A DNA stretch of 64,000 bases. Source: GWE2-42-39 sp034003625 (GTDB taxonomy: Bacteria > Bacteroidota > Bacteroidia > Bacteroidales > Prolixibacteraceae). The DNA is taken from NCBI GenBank assembly GCA_034003625.1, contig JAVEYG010000020.1, positions 24,943-88,942 on the forward strand. The letters run 5' to 3'. Below are positions 7,422 to 15,484 of the stretch, in pieces. The notes below the pieces were generated by a model. That model did no database searches. It saw nothing but the letters and a program-made list of their open reading frames with translations, and was not told the DNA's origin. Every line of letters starts with the position of its first letter. The stretch's first letter is position 1. The translations under genes were made by a program, and so were the position numbers.

Positions 7422-8345
7422 TTATTTTTGATTTGCCTCTTCAACTACTTTGATGAATACCTCGTTCATGCTTGGAATCAGTTCCTGGAAGGAAACGATC
7501 TCGATTTGCTGCATCAGTTTTTGCAGCAGTTCATTGTTCGATTTACCATTCAGGTGCTGTACTTTCAGGATGTTGCTTTGTTCTTCCTGCCGGTGTTCAA
7601 TAATCCTGAAATCGTTTCCCAAAAGCCGTGTAAAGTCGTTGTCATTTCCTTTGTACTGAATTTCAAATTCATGGTTTTTGTACTGTTCTTTCAATTCCCG
7701 GATTGGGCCGTCCACAATTTTTTTCGATTGATTGACTAACGAAATATGATCGCATAGTTCTTCTACTGAAGCCATATTGTGGGTCGAGAAAATAATGGTT
7801 GCCCCTTCGTTGCGAAGGTTTAGTATTTCCTGTTTGAGCAGGTTTGCATTAATGGGGTCGAAACCGCTGAAAGGTTCGTCAAAGATCAGCAGCCGGGGTT
7901 TATGCACTACCGTGGTGATGAACTGGACTTTTTGCTGCATTCCTTTTGACAGTTCTTCCACTTTTTTGTTCCACCAGGCCTGTATGCCGAATTTCTCGAA
8001 CCAGGTCTTCAGGTTTTTCAGTGCATCGTGTCGTGAGAGTCCCTTCAGCTGGGCAAAATACAGCGCTTGTTCGCCGACTTTCATTTTTTTGTACAGGCCG
8101 CGTTCTTCCGGAAGATAGCCAATTTGGTGGATATCGTCGGGCCGCATGGGGCGCCCTTCAAAAAAGAGCTTTCCTTCATCGGGCGCCGTAATCTGGTTAA
8201 TGATGCGGATCATGGTGGTTTTTCCGGCCCCGTTAGGGCCCAGCAAACCGTGAACCTGACCTTCTTTAACCGAAATACTCACCTTGTCGAGTGCACGGTG
8301 GGCTGCATAGTCTTTTATAATATCCCGGGCTTGGAAAAGTATCAT
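7422..8345 (-). CDS. ABC transporter ATP-binding protein (NatA-like)
   Basis: A 307-residue ATPase partner of the permease downstream of it. It carries Walker A GLLGPNGAGKTTMIR near residue 34, the signature LSKGMQQKVQFI near 136, Walker B LLIFDEPFSGFDP near 155, and the H-loop FSTHNMASVEELCD. The ~90-residue C-terminal extension after the nucleotide-binding domain is typical of NatA and other drug or ion exporter ATPases. With the permease it forms a two-gene operon, and no periplasmic adaptor is adjacent. Confidence 0.93.
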   Translation of the reverse strand: MILFQARDIIKDYAAHRALDKVSISVKEGQVHGLLGPNGAGKTTMIRIINQITAPDEGKLFFEGRPMRPDDIHQIGYLPEERGLYKKMKVGEQALYFAQLKGLSRHDALKNLKTWFEKFGIQAWWNKKVEELSKGMQQKVQFITTVVHKPRLLIFDEPFSGFDPINANLLKQEILNLRNEGATIIFSTHNMASVEELCDHISLVNQSKKIVDGPIRELKEQYKNHEFEIQYKGNDNDFTRLLGNDFRIIEHRQEEQSNILKVQHLNGKSNNELLQKLMQQIEIVSFQELIPSMNEVFIKVVEEANQK

Positions 8346-8465
8346 AAGGCAATAAATTTATTTTACAGATTTAGTTCGTCCGCAAAGCTATTTGTTACAA
8401 ATTTCAGGAAAAAAGAAATACGGTAAAAGCCGGATTTCAGACTGTAAACAGGGAATAGATTCCGG

Positions 8466-9011
8466 TCAGCTATTGGGAGGGGTATGGAAAAAACTGAAAT
8501 GGACGCTCCCGTACCGGCGCAATTCCCTGAATTGGGGAAGTTTTGAAAAATCATAATTCCCCGAATGTTCAAGGATGAACAAACCACCTTTCCGTAGTAG
8601 GCCGTTCCGGAATACCAGACCGGGAACCTCAGCAAAATTTTGCATATCGTACGGCGGGTCGGCAAATATAAGGTCGTATTGTTCCTTAAAATGTGCGGCA
8701 AAAACAAAGGCGTTGGTTTTTACGAGCCGGATGTTTGTTTCGTTAAGTTTGGCAATGGTTTCTTTTATAAAATTGCAATGGTTGAAATTGATCTCCACGG
8801 CGGTAATGTCGGTACAGCCGCGTGAGGCGAACTCGAAACTGATGCTTCCTGTGCCGGCAAACAGGTCGAGTACCTTAATTTTTTCAAAGTCGATTAAATT
8901 CTGAAGAATGTTGAAAAGGCTTTCCTTGGCCATGTCGGTAGTGGGCCTTGCCTTAAAATTTTTTCCCGGAGTGAAATGCCGTCCTTTGTATTTCCCGCCT
9001 ACAATACGCAT
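8466..9011 (-). CDS. rsmD: 16S rRNA (guanine(966)-N(2))-methyltransferase RsmD
   Basis: This 181-residue SAM-dependent methyltransferase modifies G966 of 16S rRNA in the small ribosomal subunit. It opens MRIVGGKYKGRHF, followed by the RPTTDMAKESLFNIL stretch typical of RsmD. Motif I is DLFAGTGSISFEFASRG and the catalytic motif FADPPYD lies near residue 116. It overlaps DUF3822 upstream by 13 nt, a gene pair that is common in Bacteroidota. Confidence 0.95.
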   Translation of the reverse strand: MRIVGGKYKGRHFTPGKNFKARPTTDMAKESLFNILQNLIDFEKIKVLDLFAGTGSISFEFASRGCTDITAVEINFNHCNFIKETIAKLNETNIRLVKTNAFVFAAHFKEQYDLIFADPPYDMQNFAEVPGLVFRNGLLRKGGLFILEHSGNYDFSKLPQFRELRRYGSVHFSFFHTPPNS

Positions 9012-9844
9012 TTGTACGAATTAAATAATCCGGCAAAGTAGTGTCCCGGCGTTTTTTCAAATGTATAACTGTAATGAAAATCCTGGTCCGGTTTAAGCAT
9101 GCGTACATGAAGCAGGTACTTTTTTAATTGCCGTATATAATCTGAATCACCGGCAACCATACCCCCAACCAGAACTTCATCCTTTTCGGCATCAAAGCTC
9201 AGATTTTTACAAATGTGGAGGGTGTGATATAAAAAGTCGTTTTCTGTTTTATAAAAGAAACTGTTGAAAAGCCGGATGCTTTTTTCAAGAAGAATAATAT
9301 GAAAATATTTTTTATTGAAGTACAGTACTGCAGTTTTCGCTGCTTTTCCTTTTTGTTGCATAACCGCATTCAGTAATGGATAAGCACTGTGAAAAAAGTG
9401 GTATTCAGGATATTTTGAATCGAGGAAAGCCCGAAGTTCCTGCGGGTATGAGAAAACAATGTCGTGTGAAAAACTTTTGACATGACAGGCCGCTATTTCC
9501 TCATTTCTTTCTGTGGGCTGGTTCAAACTGATAATTTGCTGTAATTCGCCCCCGGTTGAAAAGGAAGAAGGAATAATGGTTGCTTTCAGGTCATTATAGC
9601 CGATGGCAACCGATTTGAATTGCTTGTTCAGGACTTCTTCCCTATCGTATATTTCCCTGATTTTTCCTGTTAAGAACTGGCTTTTCTTTACTGCCAGGGG
9701 AAAATGTTGCAGCAGCACATATTTTTTTTGTATGGTATCGAGGATACAAAAAGAAAATCCATCCAGACCAATCTGGATGGATAGATGATATTCTAAGATG
9801 AAATTTAAATCAAATGTTTCGTCTACGTACGAAATTTCATGCAT
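8999..9844 (-). CDS. DUF3822 family protein
   Basis: This 281-residue protein of unknown function belongs by resemblance and position to DUF3822, a Bacteroidota family regularly found just upstream of rsmD. Visible are LSIQIGLDGFSFCILD near residue 27, KKYVLLQHFPL, and a second similar half with VLYFNKKYFHIILLEKSIRLFNSF near 165. This suggests a duplicated actin-like/ASKHA fold, an inference from the pattern only. No signal peptide or membrane segment. It overlaps rsmD by 13 nt and follows the next gene by 9 nt. Confidence 0.85.
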   Translation of the reverse strand: MHEISYVDETFDLNFILEYHLSIQIGLDGFSFCILDTIQKKYVLLQHFPLAVKKSQFLTGKIREIYDREEVLNKQFKSVAIGYNDLKATIIPSSFSTGGELQQIISLNQPTERNEEIAACHVKSFSHDIVFSYPQELRAFLDSKYPEYHFFHSAYPLLNAVMQQKGKAAKTAVLYFNKKYFHIILLEKSIRLFNSFFYKTENDFLYHTLHICKNLSFDAEKDEVLVGGMVAGDSDYIRQLKKYLLHVRMLKPDQDFHYSYTFEKTPGHYFAGLFNSYKCVL

Positions 9845-9853
9845 AGTCCTGAT

Positions 9854-10486
9854 TTACTCCCAGTTTCCTGCATTATTGTTTGTTTCTGTAAGAGACCCGA
9901 CTTTCAGTCCGGGATATTTTTCATTAGTCCTCCGTTGATCGTTCAGGTTGATCACCAACTGGCGGTCGAGATTTTTCAGTATCGTATTGTTGTGTGCTTT
10001 TGCTTCAAAGACCGGTACTTTAATGCCTGATCCTGTCTGGATAACAGTTGCTCCCAGATGAAATTCCGCAACTGTATCGGAAACCGGAACATATTTGATT
10101 TTTTCGATCTGATATGATTTTCCAAACAATGAATCCAACACACTGACCTTGGTAGTGTCCCTGATGATCAGTCCCAGTTTGAGCGCTTTTGATTCGGTGA
10201 GCCCGGCTTCCAGCATGCTATCGGTAAGCATGCCATATTTCTTTACAAGTTTCAGAGAATCTGTTTTTATGAAATTGATCAACGTATCCCAGCTGCCTGT
10301 AAATTTACCGTATACATCTTTGTAAGCCAGCTCGGCCTTACGAATATCTTTCAATTTGGCGATAGTGGCATCGTACCTTTCTTTTCGTGCCTGTTCAAAT
10401 TCTATCGGGCGCTGGATACCACTATAAATCAGATATGTTATAAAAAGAGCAGCAATTACAAGGACGATCTGGATTAGTGTCTTCAT
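9854..10486 (-). CDS. Membrane-anchored protein of unknown function
   Basis: A 210-residue protein with a single N-terminal membrane segment (IQIVLVIAALFITYLIYSGI, residues 5-24), then a helical stretch and a mostly soluble extracytoplasmic domain. The order of hydrophobic N-terminus, long helix and RKAELAYKDVYGKFTGSW recalls a pseudopilin layout, but the usual cleavage motif is absent, so I give no function. It is probably the first gene of the transcript that continues through DUF3822 and rsmD, divergent from the helicase. Confidence 0.75.
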   Translation of the reverse strand: MKTLIQIVLVIAALFITYLIYSGIQRPIEFEQARKERYDATIAKLKDIRKAELAYKDVYGKFTGSWDTLINFIKTDSLKLVKKYGMLTDSMLEAGLTESKALKLGLIIRDTTKVSVLDSLFGKSYQIEKIKYVPVSDTVAEFHLGATVIQTGSGIKVPVFEAKAHNNTILKNLDRQLVINLNDQRRTNEKYPGLKVGSLTETNNNAGNWE

Positions 10487-10577
10487 CTTATCAGTTTTAA
10501 GATTAATTTTTTGTTTGCATGCAAATTTATAAAAAAAATTAAATTCCCATCTTTGGAATAGTTTAATTTAGCCTTCC

Positions 10578-12008
10578 ATGATAAAAAATCACATACAGTC
10601 CGAGATATTTCGGCACCTTAATTATCCTCCTACTCCAGGGCAGGATTTACTTGCAAAGAAACTTGCCGGATTTGTGGTTGAAGCAGACGAAAATGCGGTT
10701 TTTATTTTAAAAGGCTATGCTGGTACCGGCAAAACAACCATGTTGAGCGCTTTTGTGAAAACATTGACAGGGTTTAAGTTTCGCCCGGTTTTACTGGCTC
10801 CCACCGGACGGGCAGCAAAAGTGCTGTCATCCTATTGTGGGCAACCGGCTTATACCGTTCATAAGATCATTTACCGGCAACAATCGTCTTCCGACGGGAC
10901 CGGACGCTTTGTGCTGAATAAAAACCTGGTAAAAGATGCCTTTTTTATTGTTGACGAGGCTTCAATGATTTCCAATGAAAGTGCGGAAACTTCGATCTTT
11001 GGATCAGGGCGCCTGCTGGATGACCTGGTTGAATTTGTATACAGCGGGACCAACTGCAGACTTGTCTTAGTAGGGGATACGGCCCAGTTGCCCCCGGTTG
11101 GTCTTAATGTCAGCCCTGCCTTATTGGTTCCTGATATCGAGATGTACGATTTGAATGTGACTGAAGTTGAATTGACCGAAGTGGTGCGCCAACAGGAAGA
11201 TTCGGGAATATTAAGCAATGCGACTACTATTCGCCGGATTATTACGGAAGGACACTATCAGGGCGATTATTTTCCGATAGGGCTTGCCGGCTTCAATGAT
11301 ATTAAACGCATTGGCGGGCAGGAATTGATTGAGGAAATTTTAGACTGCTACCATAAATACGGTGAACAGGAAACCATGGTGGTTACCCGTTCGAACAAAC
11401 GTGCCAACAAATTCAACGAGGGTATCCGAAGATCAATTCTCTACAAGGAAAATGAAATCTCGGTTGGCGACCTTTTGATGGTGGTGAAAAACAATTATTT
11501 CTGGCTGAACGAAAACGAGAATGTTGATTTTATAGCCAATGGTGATATTGTGGAAATTACGGCTGTCGGGAAATATGAAGAAATTTATGGGTTTAGGTTT
11601 GCCAATGTAGGATTGAGGTTTGTCGATTATAAAAACTTAGAAATCGATTGTAAGATTTTTCTGGATACATTGGCAATTGAAACGGCTGCCATGAGCAACG
11701 AAGATAACCGGCGTCTTTTTGAAGCTGTTTCGGAAGATTACATGGATATACGGAGCAGAAAAAAACGTTGGGAAAAGATTCGGGAAAATGAATATTTCAA
11801 TGCACTTCAGGTGAAATTTGCGTATGCAGTAACTTGTCACAAAGCCCAGGGTGGTCAGTGGAAAGCTGTTTTTATCGACCAGGGGTATCTGGTTGAAGAC
11901 ATGTTAAATGTAGAATACCTGCGTTGGATGTACACTGCCTTTACCCGGCCAACCGAGAAACTGTATCTTGTGAATTTCAATAAAGAATTCTTTGGGGACG
12001 ATGGGTAA
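10578..12008 (+). CDS. RecD-like ATP-dependent DNA helicase (SF1B)
   Basis: This 476-residue helicase resembles the ATPase core of RecD without RecBC partners nearby. Walker A is FILKGYAGTGKTTMLSAF (Lys52), motif Ia PTGRAAKVLS, Walker B FFIVDEASMIS near 128, motif III VGDTAQLPPVG near 160, and the UvrD-C-like end VTCHKAQGGQWKAVFIDQG near 417 followed by YTAFTRPTEKLYLVNF. It is likely a 5'-3' helicase in repair or recombination. It stands alone, with a strong terminator right behind it. Confidence 0.9.
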   Translation: MIKNHIQSEIFRHLNYPPTPGQDLLAKKLAGFVVEADENAVFILKGYAGTGKTTMLSAFVKTLTGFKFRPVLLAPTGRAAKVLSSYCGQPAYTVHKIIYRQQSSSDGTGRFVLNKNLVKDAFFIVDEASMISNESAETSIFGSGRLLDDLVEFVYSGTNCRLVLVGDTAQLPPVGLNVSPALLVPDIEMYDLNVTEVELTEVVRQQEDSGILSNATTIRRIITEGHYQGDYFPIGLAGFNDIKRIGGQELIEEILDCYHKYGEQETMVVTRSNKRANKFNEGIRRSILYKENEISVGDLLMVVKNNYFWLNENENVDFIANGDIVEITAVGKYEEIYGFRFANVGLRFVDYKNLEIDCKIFLDTLAIETAAMSNEDNRRLFEAVSEDYMDIRSRKKRWEKIRENEYFNALQVKFAYAVTCHKAQGGQWKAVFIDQGYLVEDMLNVEYLRWMYTAFTRPTEKLYLVNFNKEFFGDDG

Positions 12009-12011
12009 CAT

Positions 12012-12060
12012 AGGGCTGATCAAAAAGTCCTGAAAATTTTAAAGTTTCTTGATCAGCCCT
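12012..12060 (+). terminator. Bidirectional hairpin between the helicase and oxidoreductase genes
   Basis: AGGGCTGATCAA (12012-12023) and TTGATCAGCCCT (12049-12060) are perfectly complementary over 12 bp, with a 25-nt loop. It lies between two convergent genes and can end both transcripts. Confidence 0.7.
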
Positions 12061-12071
12061 GTTGTTCATAT

Positions 12072-12626
12072 TCAGTTGCAATTTACAACTGATTCCAGCA
12101 TCTCGAAGCCTTTTTGCACCGCTTCGATGTTTAACGGGATCAATTTGTGGTGACGCACCGGGAGCGATTGTTGCAGCCCTTTTTCTATGTTATCGATATT
12201 GACTACCGGACGAGCTTTCAGGTAAGCGCCCAGCACCACCATATTGAATATTTTTACATTGCCCAAATCGGCAGCAATCCGGGTCCCTTCTATTTTGTAA
12301 ATATTAATGTCGGTGCGTTCTGGGGCCCGGGTGATGCCGTTTGGATCATACAAAAGAGTACCTCCCGGTTTTACCATTTTTTCAAATTTGTCCATCGATT
12401 GCTGGTTCAGGATAATGGCTGTATCGTACTCGTTTACCACCGGCGAACTGATCCGTTTGTCGCTCAGGATAACAGTCACATTGGCTGTTCCTCCACGCAT
12501 TTCAGGGCCATACGACGGGAACCAGCTTACTTCCTGTCCTGCCATTACCCCTGAATAAGCCAATATTTTTCCCATTGAAAGTACGCCTTGGCCTCCAAAT
12601 CCGGCTATAATTAATTCTTCTGTCAT
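12072..12626 (-). CDS. 2-oxoacid:ferredoxin oxidoreductase, gamma subunit
   Basis: This 184-residue subunit is the last of a four-gene set. The opening MTEELIIAGFGGQGVLSMGK is the characteristic start of the gamma subunit, and ADLGNVKIFNMVVLGAYLKA follows near 120. Together with the TPP, alpha and ferredoxin subunits it forms an enzyme that oxidatively decarboxylates (or, run backward, reductively carboxylates) a 2-oxoacid or acyl-CoA using ferredoxin. It follows the TPP subunit by 11 nt. Confidence 0.93.
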   Translation of the reverse strand: MTEELIIAGFGGQGVLSMGKILAYSGVMAGQEVSWFPSYGPEMRGGTANVTVILSDKRISSPVVNEYDTAIILNQQSMDKFEKMVKPGGTLLYDPNGITRAPERTDINIYKIEGTRIAADLGNVKIFNMVVLGAYLKARPVVNIDNIEKGLQQSLPVRHHKLIPLNIEAVQKGFEMLESVVNCN

Positions 12627-12637
12627 AATCTTCAGTT

Positions 12638-13432
12638 TTAGTTTTTGTTAAAACTTTCGGGATCGGCTTTCGAACCGTCTTTCAAATCGCCGGGAGGATA
12701 AAATTTGAACATGTTCTCTTCCATCCATTCGTTGGCCTGAACAGGCGTCATTTTCCAGTTCATGTTGCAGGTTGATACGACCTCGACAAATGATGTCCCC
12801 TTTTTGGCCATAACCGCTTCGAATGCTTTTGTAATTGCTTTTCGGCATTTGCGAATGGCTGCCGGCGTATGTACCGACTGGCGGGTTACATACGACGTTC
12901 CGGGCAACTGGGCTATCAGTTCTGTAATTTTTAGCGGATACCCGTTGCGTTCGGCATCGCGTCCGCAAGGGGTTGTAGAGGTCACCTGGCCGAGCAGTGT
13001 GGTGGGCGCCATTTGCCCTCCGGTCATCCCGTAAATTCCGTTGTTGATAAAAATAACCACGAAGTTTTCGCCGCGGTTACAGGCATGCATAATTTCGGCA
13101 GTACCTATGGAGGCCAGGTCGCCATCGCCCTGATAAGTGAAAACCACTTTATCTGGATTGGTGCGGGAAATGCCTGTTGCTACTGCAGGAGCGCGTCCGT
13201 GAGCAGCTTCCTGCCAATCGACATGGATGTAGTTGTATGCAAACACCGAGCAGCCAACCGGTGCTACAGCAATAGTTTTATCTTGAATACCAAGTATTTC
13301 GACCACCTCGGCAATAAGTTTATGGGCCACTCCGTGACTGCAACCCGGGCAATAGTGCATGGTATTGTCGGTAAGCAGTTTGGGTTTCTCGTAAACTAAG
13401 TTTTCCGGTTTGATAATATCTTTCAGGTCCAT
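12638..13432 (-). CDS. 2-oxoacid:ferredoxin oxidoreductase, thiamine pyrophosphate (beta) subunit
   Basis: This 264-residue catalytic subunit carries the TPP motif FTYQGDGDLASIGTAEIMHA near residue 98 through NNGIYGMTGGQMAPTT near 125. The N-terminal MHYCPGCSHGVAHKL and VAPVGCSVF supply the usual cysteines. The pattern is closest to the branched-chain (VOR) or 2-oxoglutarate (KOR) group; I cannot separate these from sequence. It starts 4 nt after the alpha-subunit stop, so the pair is tightly coupled. Confidence 0.93.
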   Translation of the reverse strand: MDLKDIIKPENLVYEKPKLLTDNTMHYCPGCSHGVAHKLIAEVVEILGIQDKTIAVAPVGCSVFAYNYIHVDWQEAAHGRAPAVATGISRTNPDKVVFTYQGDGDLASIGTAEIMHACNRGENFVVIFINNGIYGMTGGQMAPTTLLGQVTSTTPCGRDAERNGYPLKITELIAQLPGTSYVTRQSVHTPAAIRKCRKAITKAFEAVMAKKGTSFVEVVSTCNMNWKMTPVQANEWMEENMFKFYPPGDLKDGSKADPESFNKN

Positions 13433-13436
13433 TCGT

Positions 13437-14531
13437 TTACCCTCCTATTAATTTTTGTTCCAACGCCTGTACCACTTCTGCCGGAGTTGGGATAATGCCG
13501 CCCATACGGCCAAAATGTTTAACCGGCACGAAACAGCCGGCACAACCCACTGAAAGTTGCACATCTTCAATCATTTGCCCGGCATTCATTTCCACAGTAA
13601 GGAACCCCTTCACCCGTTTTGCCAATTCCCCGATAGCTTTTTTAGGGAACGGGAAAAGGGTGATTGGCCGTAACAGGCCTACCTTCAGCCCTTTTTCACG
13701 GGCGAGGTCAACTGCTTTCATGCACACCCGCGCCGAAGATCCGAAAGCAACCAGGATATATTCGGCATCGTCGCACCTAACTGCTTCGTAGCGGACTTCT
13801 TCAGCTTCCATCAAGGCATATTTTTCCTGAAAACGTTTGTTGTTTCCTTCCATTTTAACCGGGTCCATTTCCAGCGAAGTAATAATGTTCCGTTCGCGAC
13901 CGGTTTTCTTTCCGTTGGTGGCCCAACTACCGTAACGGGCGTCAATCTCTTCTTTGGTCAACCGTGGTAGATAATCGGAAAGTTGCACTTTTTCCATCAT
14001 CTGCCCGATTACACCGTCGGTCAGTATCATGGCCGGGTTACGGTATTTAAATGACAGCTGAAAACCCAGTTCAACAAAATCGTTCATTTCCTGAACGGAA
14101 GCCGGGGCCAGTACAATCAAATGATAATCGCCGTGCCCGCCCCCTTTTACCGATTGAAAATAATCGGCCTGCGAAGGCTGGATCGTTCCCAGGCCAGGCC
14201 CGCCACGCTGAACATTGACCACCAGGCAGGGCAACTCTGCCCCTGCAATGTATGAAATCCCTTCAGCCATGAGGCTGATACCGGGGCTTGACGAGGAAGT
14301 CATTACTTTTTTCCCGGTACCGGCAGCGCCATACAGCATGTTGATCGAAGCCACTTCACTCTCGGCCTGCAAAACTACCATTCCTGTTTCATTCCAGGGC
14401 TCACGGGCCATCAGGGTTTCCATTACTTCACTTTGAGGAGTTATCGGGTAACCGAAATAACCGTCGCACCCACAACGGATCGCTGCTTCGGCAATCACTT
14501 CGTTCCCCTTCATCAGTTTTAATTCTCCCAT
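13437..14531 (-). CDS. vorB: 2-oxoacid:ferredoxin oxidoreductase, alpha subunit (VorB/KorA type)
   Basis: This 364-residue alpha subunit begins at MGELKLMKGNEVIAEAAIRC; a longer open frame upstream only reads through the ferredoxin gene in another frame and is rejected. It shows the GYPITPQSEVMETL motif near 30, QAESEVASINMLYGAAGTGK near 60 and TSSSSPGISLMAEGISY near 80, all hallmarks of the pyrimidine-binding domain of this family. It belongs to the same operon as the ferredoxin subunit upstream and the TPP subunit downstream. The symbol follows the closest remembered family (3-methyl-2-oxobutanoate dehydrogenase subunit VorB); the true substrate could be another 2-oxoacid. Confidence 0.9.
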   Translation of the reverse strand: MGELKLMKGNEVIAEAAIRCGCDGYFGYPITPQSEVMETLMAREPWNETGMVVLQAESEVASINMLYGAAGTGKKVMTSSSSPGISLMAEGISYIAGAELPCLVVNVQRGGPGLGTIQPSQADYFQSVKGGGHGDYHLIVLAPASVQEMNDFVELGFQLSFKYRNPAMILTDGVIGQMMEKVQLSDYLPRLTKEEIDARYGSWATNGKKTGRERNIITSLEMDPVKMEGNNKRFQEKYALMEAEEVRYEAVRCDDAEYILVAFGSSARVCMKAVDLAREKGLKVGLLRPITLFPFPKKAIGELAKRVKGFLTVEMNAGQMIEDVQLSVGCAGCFVPVKHFGRMGGIIPTPAEVVQALEQKLIGG

Positions 14532-14554
14532 GTATCGAAAGTTTTTAATGTGTA

Positions 14555-14785
14555 CTATTCCTGTATTTTCACACGATAAACAGTGATGCAGGTATCGGGG
14601 CATACAATTGCACAATTGGAACAGCCGATGCAGTTTTCCGGGTTTTTCATAAACGAAAAATGATATCCCCGGCTGTTTACCTGCTTGTTTTGTCCAAGAA
14701 CATCTTGTGGGCAGGCAACCACACAAAGGCCGCACCCTTTGCATTCCTCATTGTCGACCACGACTGCGCCTCTTACTTTTGCCAT
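14555..14785 (-). CDS. 2-oxoacid:ferredoxin oxidoreductase, 2[4Fe-4S] ferredoxin subunit
   Basis: This 76-residue protein has two complete CxxCxxCxxxCP motifs (CKGCGLCVVACPQ near residue 15 and CIGCSNCAIVCPD near 52), so it binds two [4Fe-4S] clusters and passes electrons out of the enzyme. It is the first gene of the operon that continues with alpha, TPP and gamma subunits. The 114 nt upstream separate it from the Crp/Fnr gene and should hold the operon promoter. Confidence 0.94.
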   Translation of the reverse strand: MAKVRGAVVVDNEECKGCGLCVVACPQDVLGQNKQVNSRGYHFSFMKNPENCIGCSNCAIVCPDTCITVYRVKIQE

Positions 14786-14881
14786 GATAAATTTTTATTG
14801 AGTGTAAGCACTATTGATCAAGTGAATATTTCTTCTGTAAGCCCGTTTGTTACAAAACTATGGGTTTCCTTTTTCTCTTCG

Positions 14882-14897
14882 TGCAACAAAAGTTGCA
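14882..14897. promoter_or_regulatory. Inverted repeat TGCAAC-AAAA-GTTGCA between regulator and ferredoxin genes
   Basis: A 6-bp perfect inverted repeat with a 4-nt centre lies 3 nt beyond the stop of the Crp/Fnr gene and about 97 nt upstream of the ferredoxin start. Its two-fold symmetry fits a dimeric regulator site for the downstream operon. It could equally be a small terminator. Confidence 0.35.
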
Positions 14898-14899
14898 AT

Positions 14900-15466
14900 T
14901 TATAATTTGCTCAATACCCGGGTAAAAATATTACGGTGAATGCCCAGATACGATGCAATGTGTTGCCGTTGCACCCTGGGGACCAATTCACCATGTTCCG
15001 AAAAAAACCTTTTCACCCGCTGAAAAGCATTTAACGACTGAAAGGAATAAACCCGTCTCAGAGTTTGCACATAACTTTCTTCGGCCATTACCCGCACCAT
15101 GTGTTCCAGTTGGGGATTTTCGCTGACTAAGCTGTCGAACTCCTCTTTGTGTATGAAAATCAGGCTTGAGTCTTCGTAAGCCCTGATTGCTTCGTTTGAC
15201 TTTCTACCCCTGAGAAAACTTTCGTAGCTGGTAACAATCGCATGATTGGGAGGATAAAAAAAGTTTGAGATCCATTCTTTTCCGTTTTCAGAAAGATAAG
15301 AAGAATAAAGCAGGCCGCCGAGAACAATTCCCAATTTGCCCGAGGGGTCGCCATAATCGATAAAAGCTTCTCCTTTTTTCAGGAAACAGGGGCTTTTTTT
15401 TGCAAAAAATTCCTGAAGCTGGAGGAGGGTTGAGTTGTAAGCTGTTATCAGATGATTGGTTCCCAT
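14900..15466 (-). CDS. Crp/Fnr-family transcriptional regulator
   Basis: This 188-residue regulator has an N-terminal cyclic-nucleotide-binding-type barrel (residues 25-110, with the weak glycine pattern DYGDPSGKLGIVLGGLLY) and a C-terminal winged helix-turn-helix (RVQRQHIASYLGIHRNIFTRVLSKL, 164-188). It lacks the N-terminal cysteine cluster of Fnr and the cAMP-binding Arg/Ser pair is not evident, so the ligand is unknown. Sitting between the aminotransferase and the oxidoreductase operon, it probably controls one or both. It ends soon after the recognition helix, as many Bacteroidota members do. Confidence 0.88.
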   Translation of the reverse strand: MGTNHLITAYNSTLLQLQEFFAKKSPCFLKKGEAFIDYGDPSGKLGIVLGGLLYSSYLSENGKEWISNFFYPPNHAIVTSYESFLRGRKSNEAIRAYEDSSLIFIHKEEFDSLVSENPQLEHMVRVMAEESYVQTLRRVYSFQSLNAFQRVKRFFSEHGELVPRVQRQHIASYLGIHRNIFTRVLSKL

Positions 15467-15484
15467 CGTTTTATTTTTATGTGG

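Noticed and set aside
14532..14744. 71-codon N-terminal extension of the oxidoreductase alpha subunit
   Set aside because: It overlaps the ferredoxin gene in another frame and has no family match; the MGELKL start gives the normal length.
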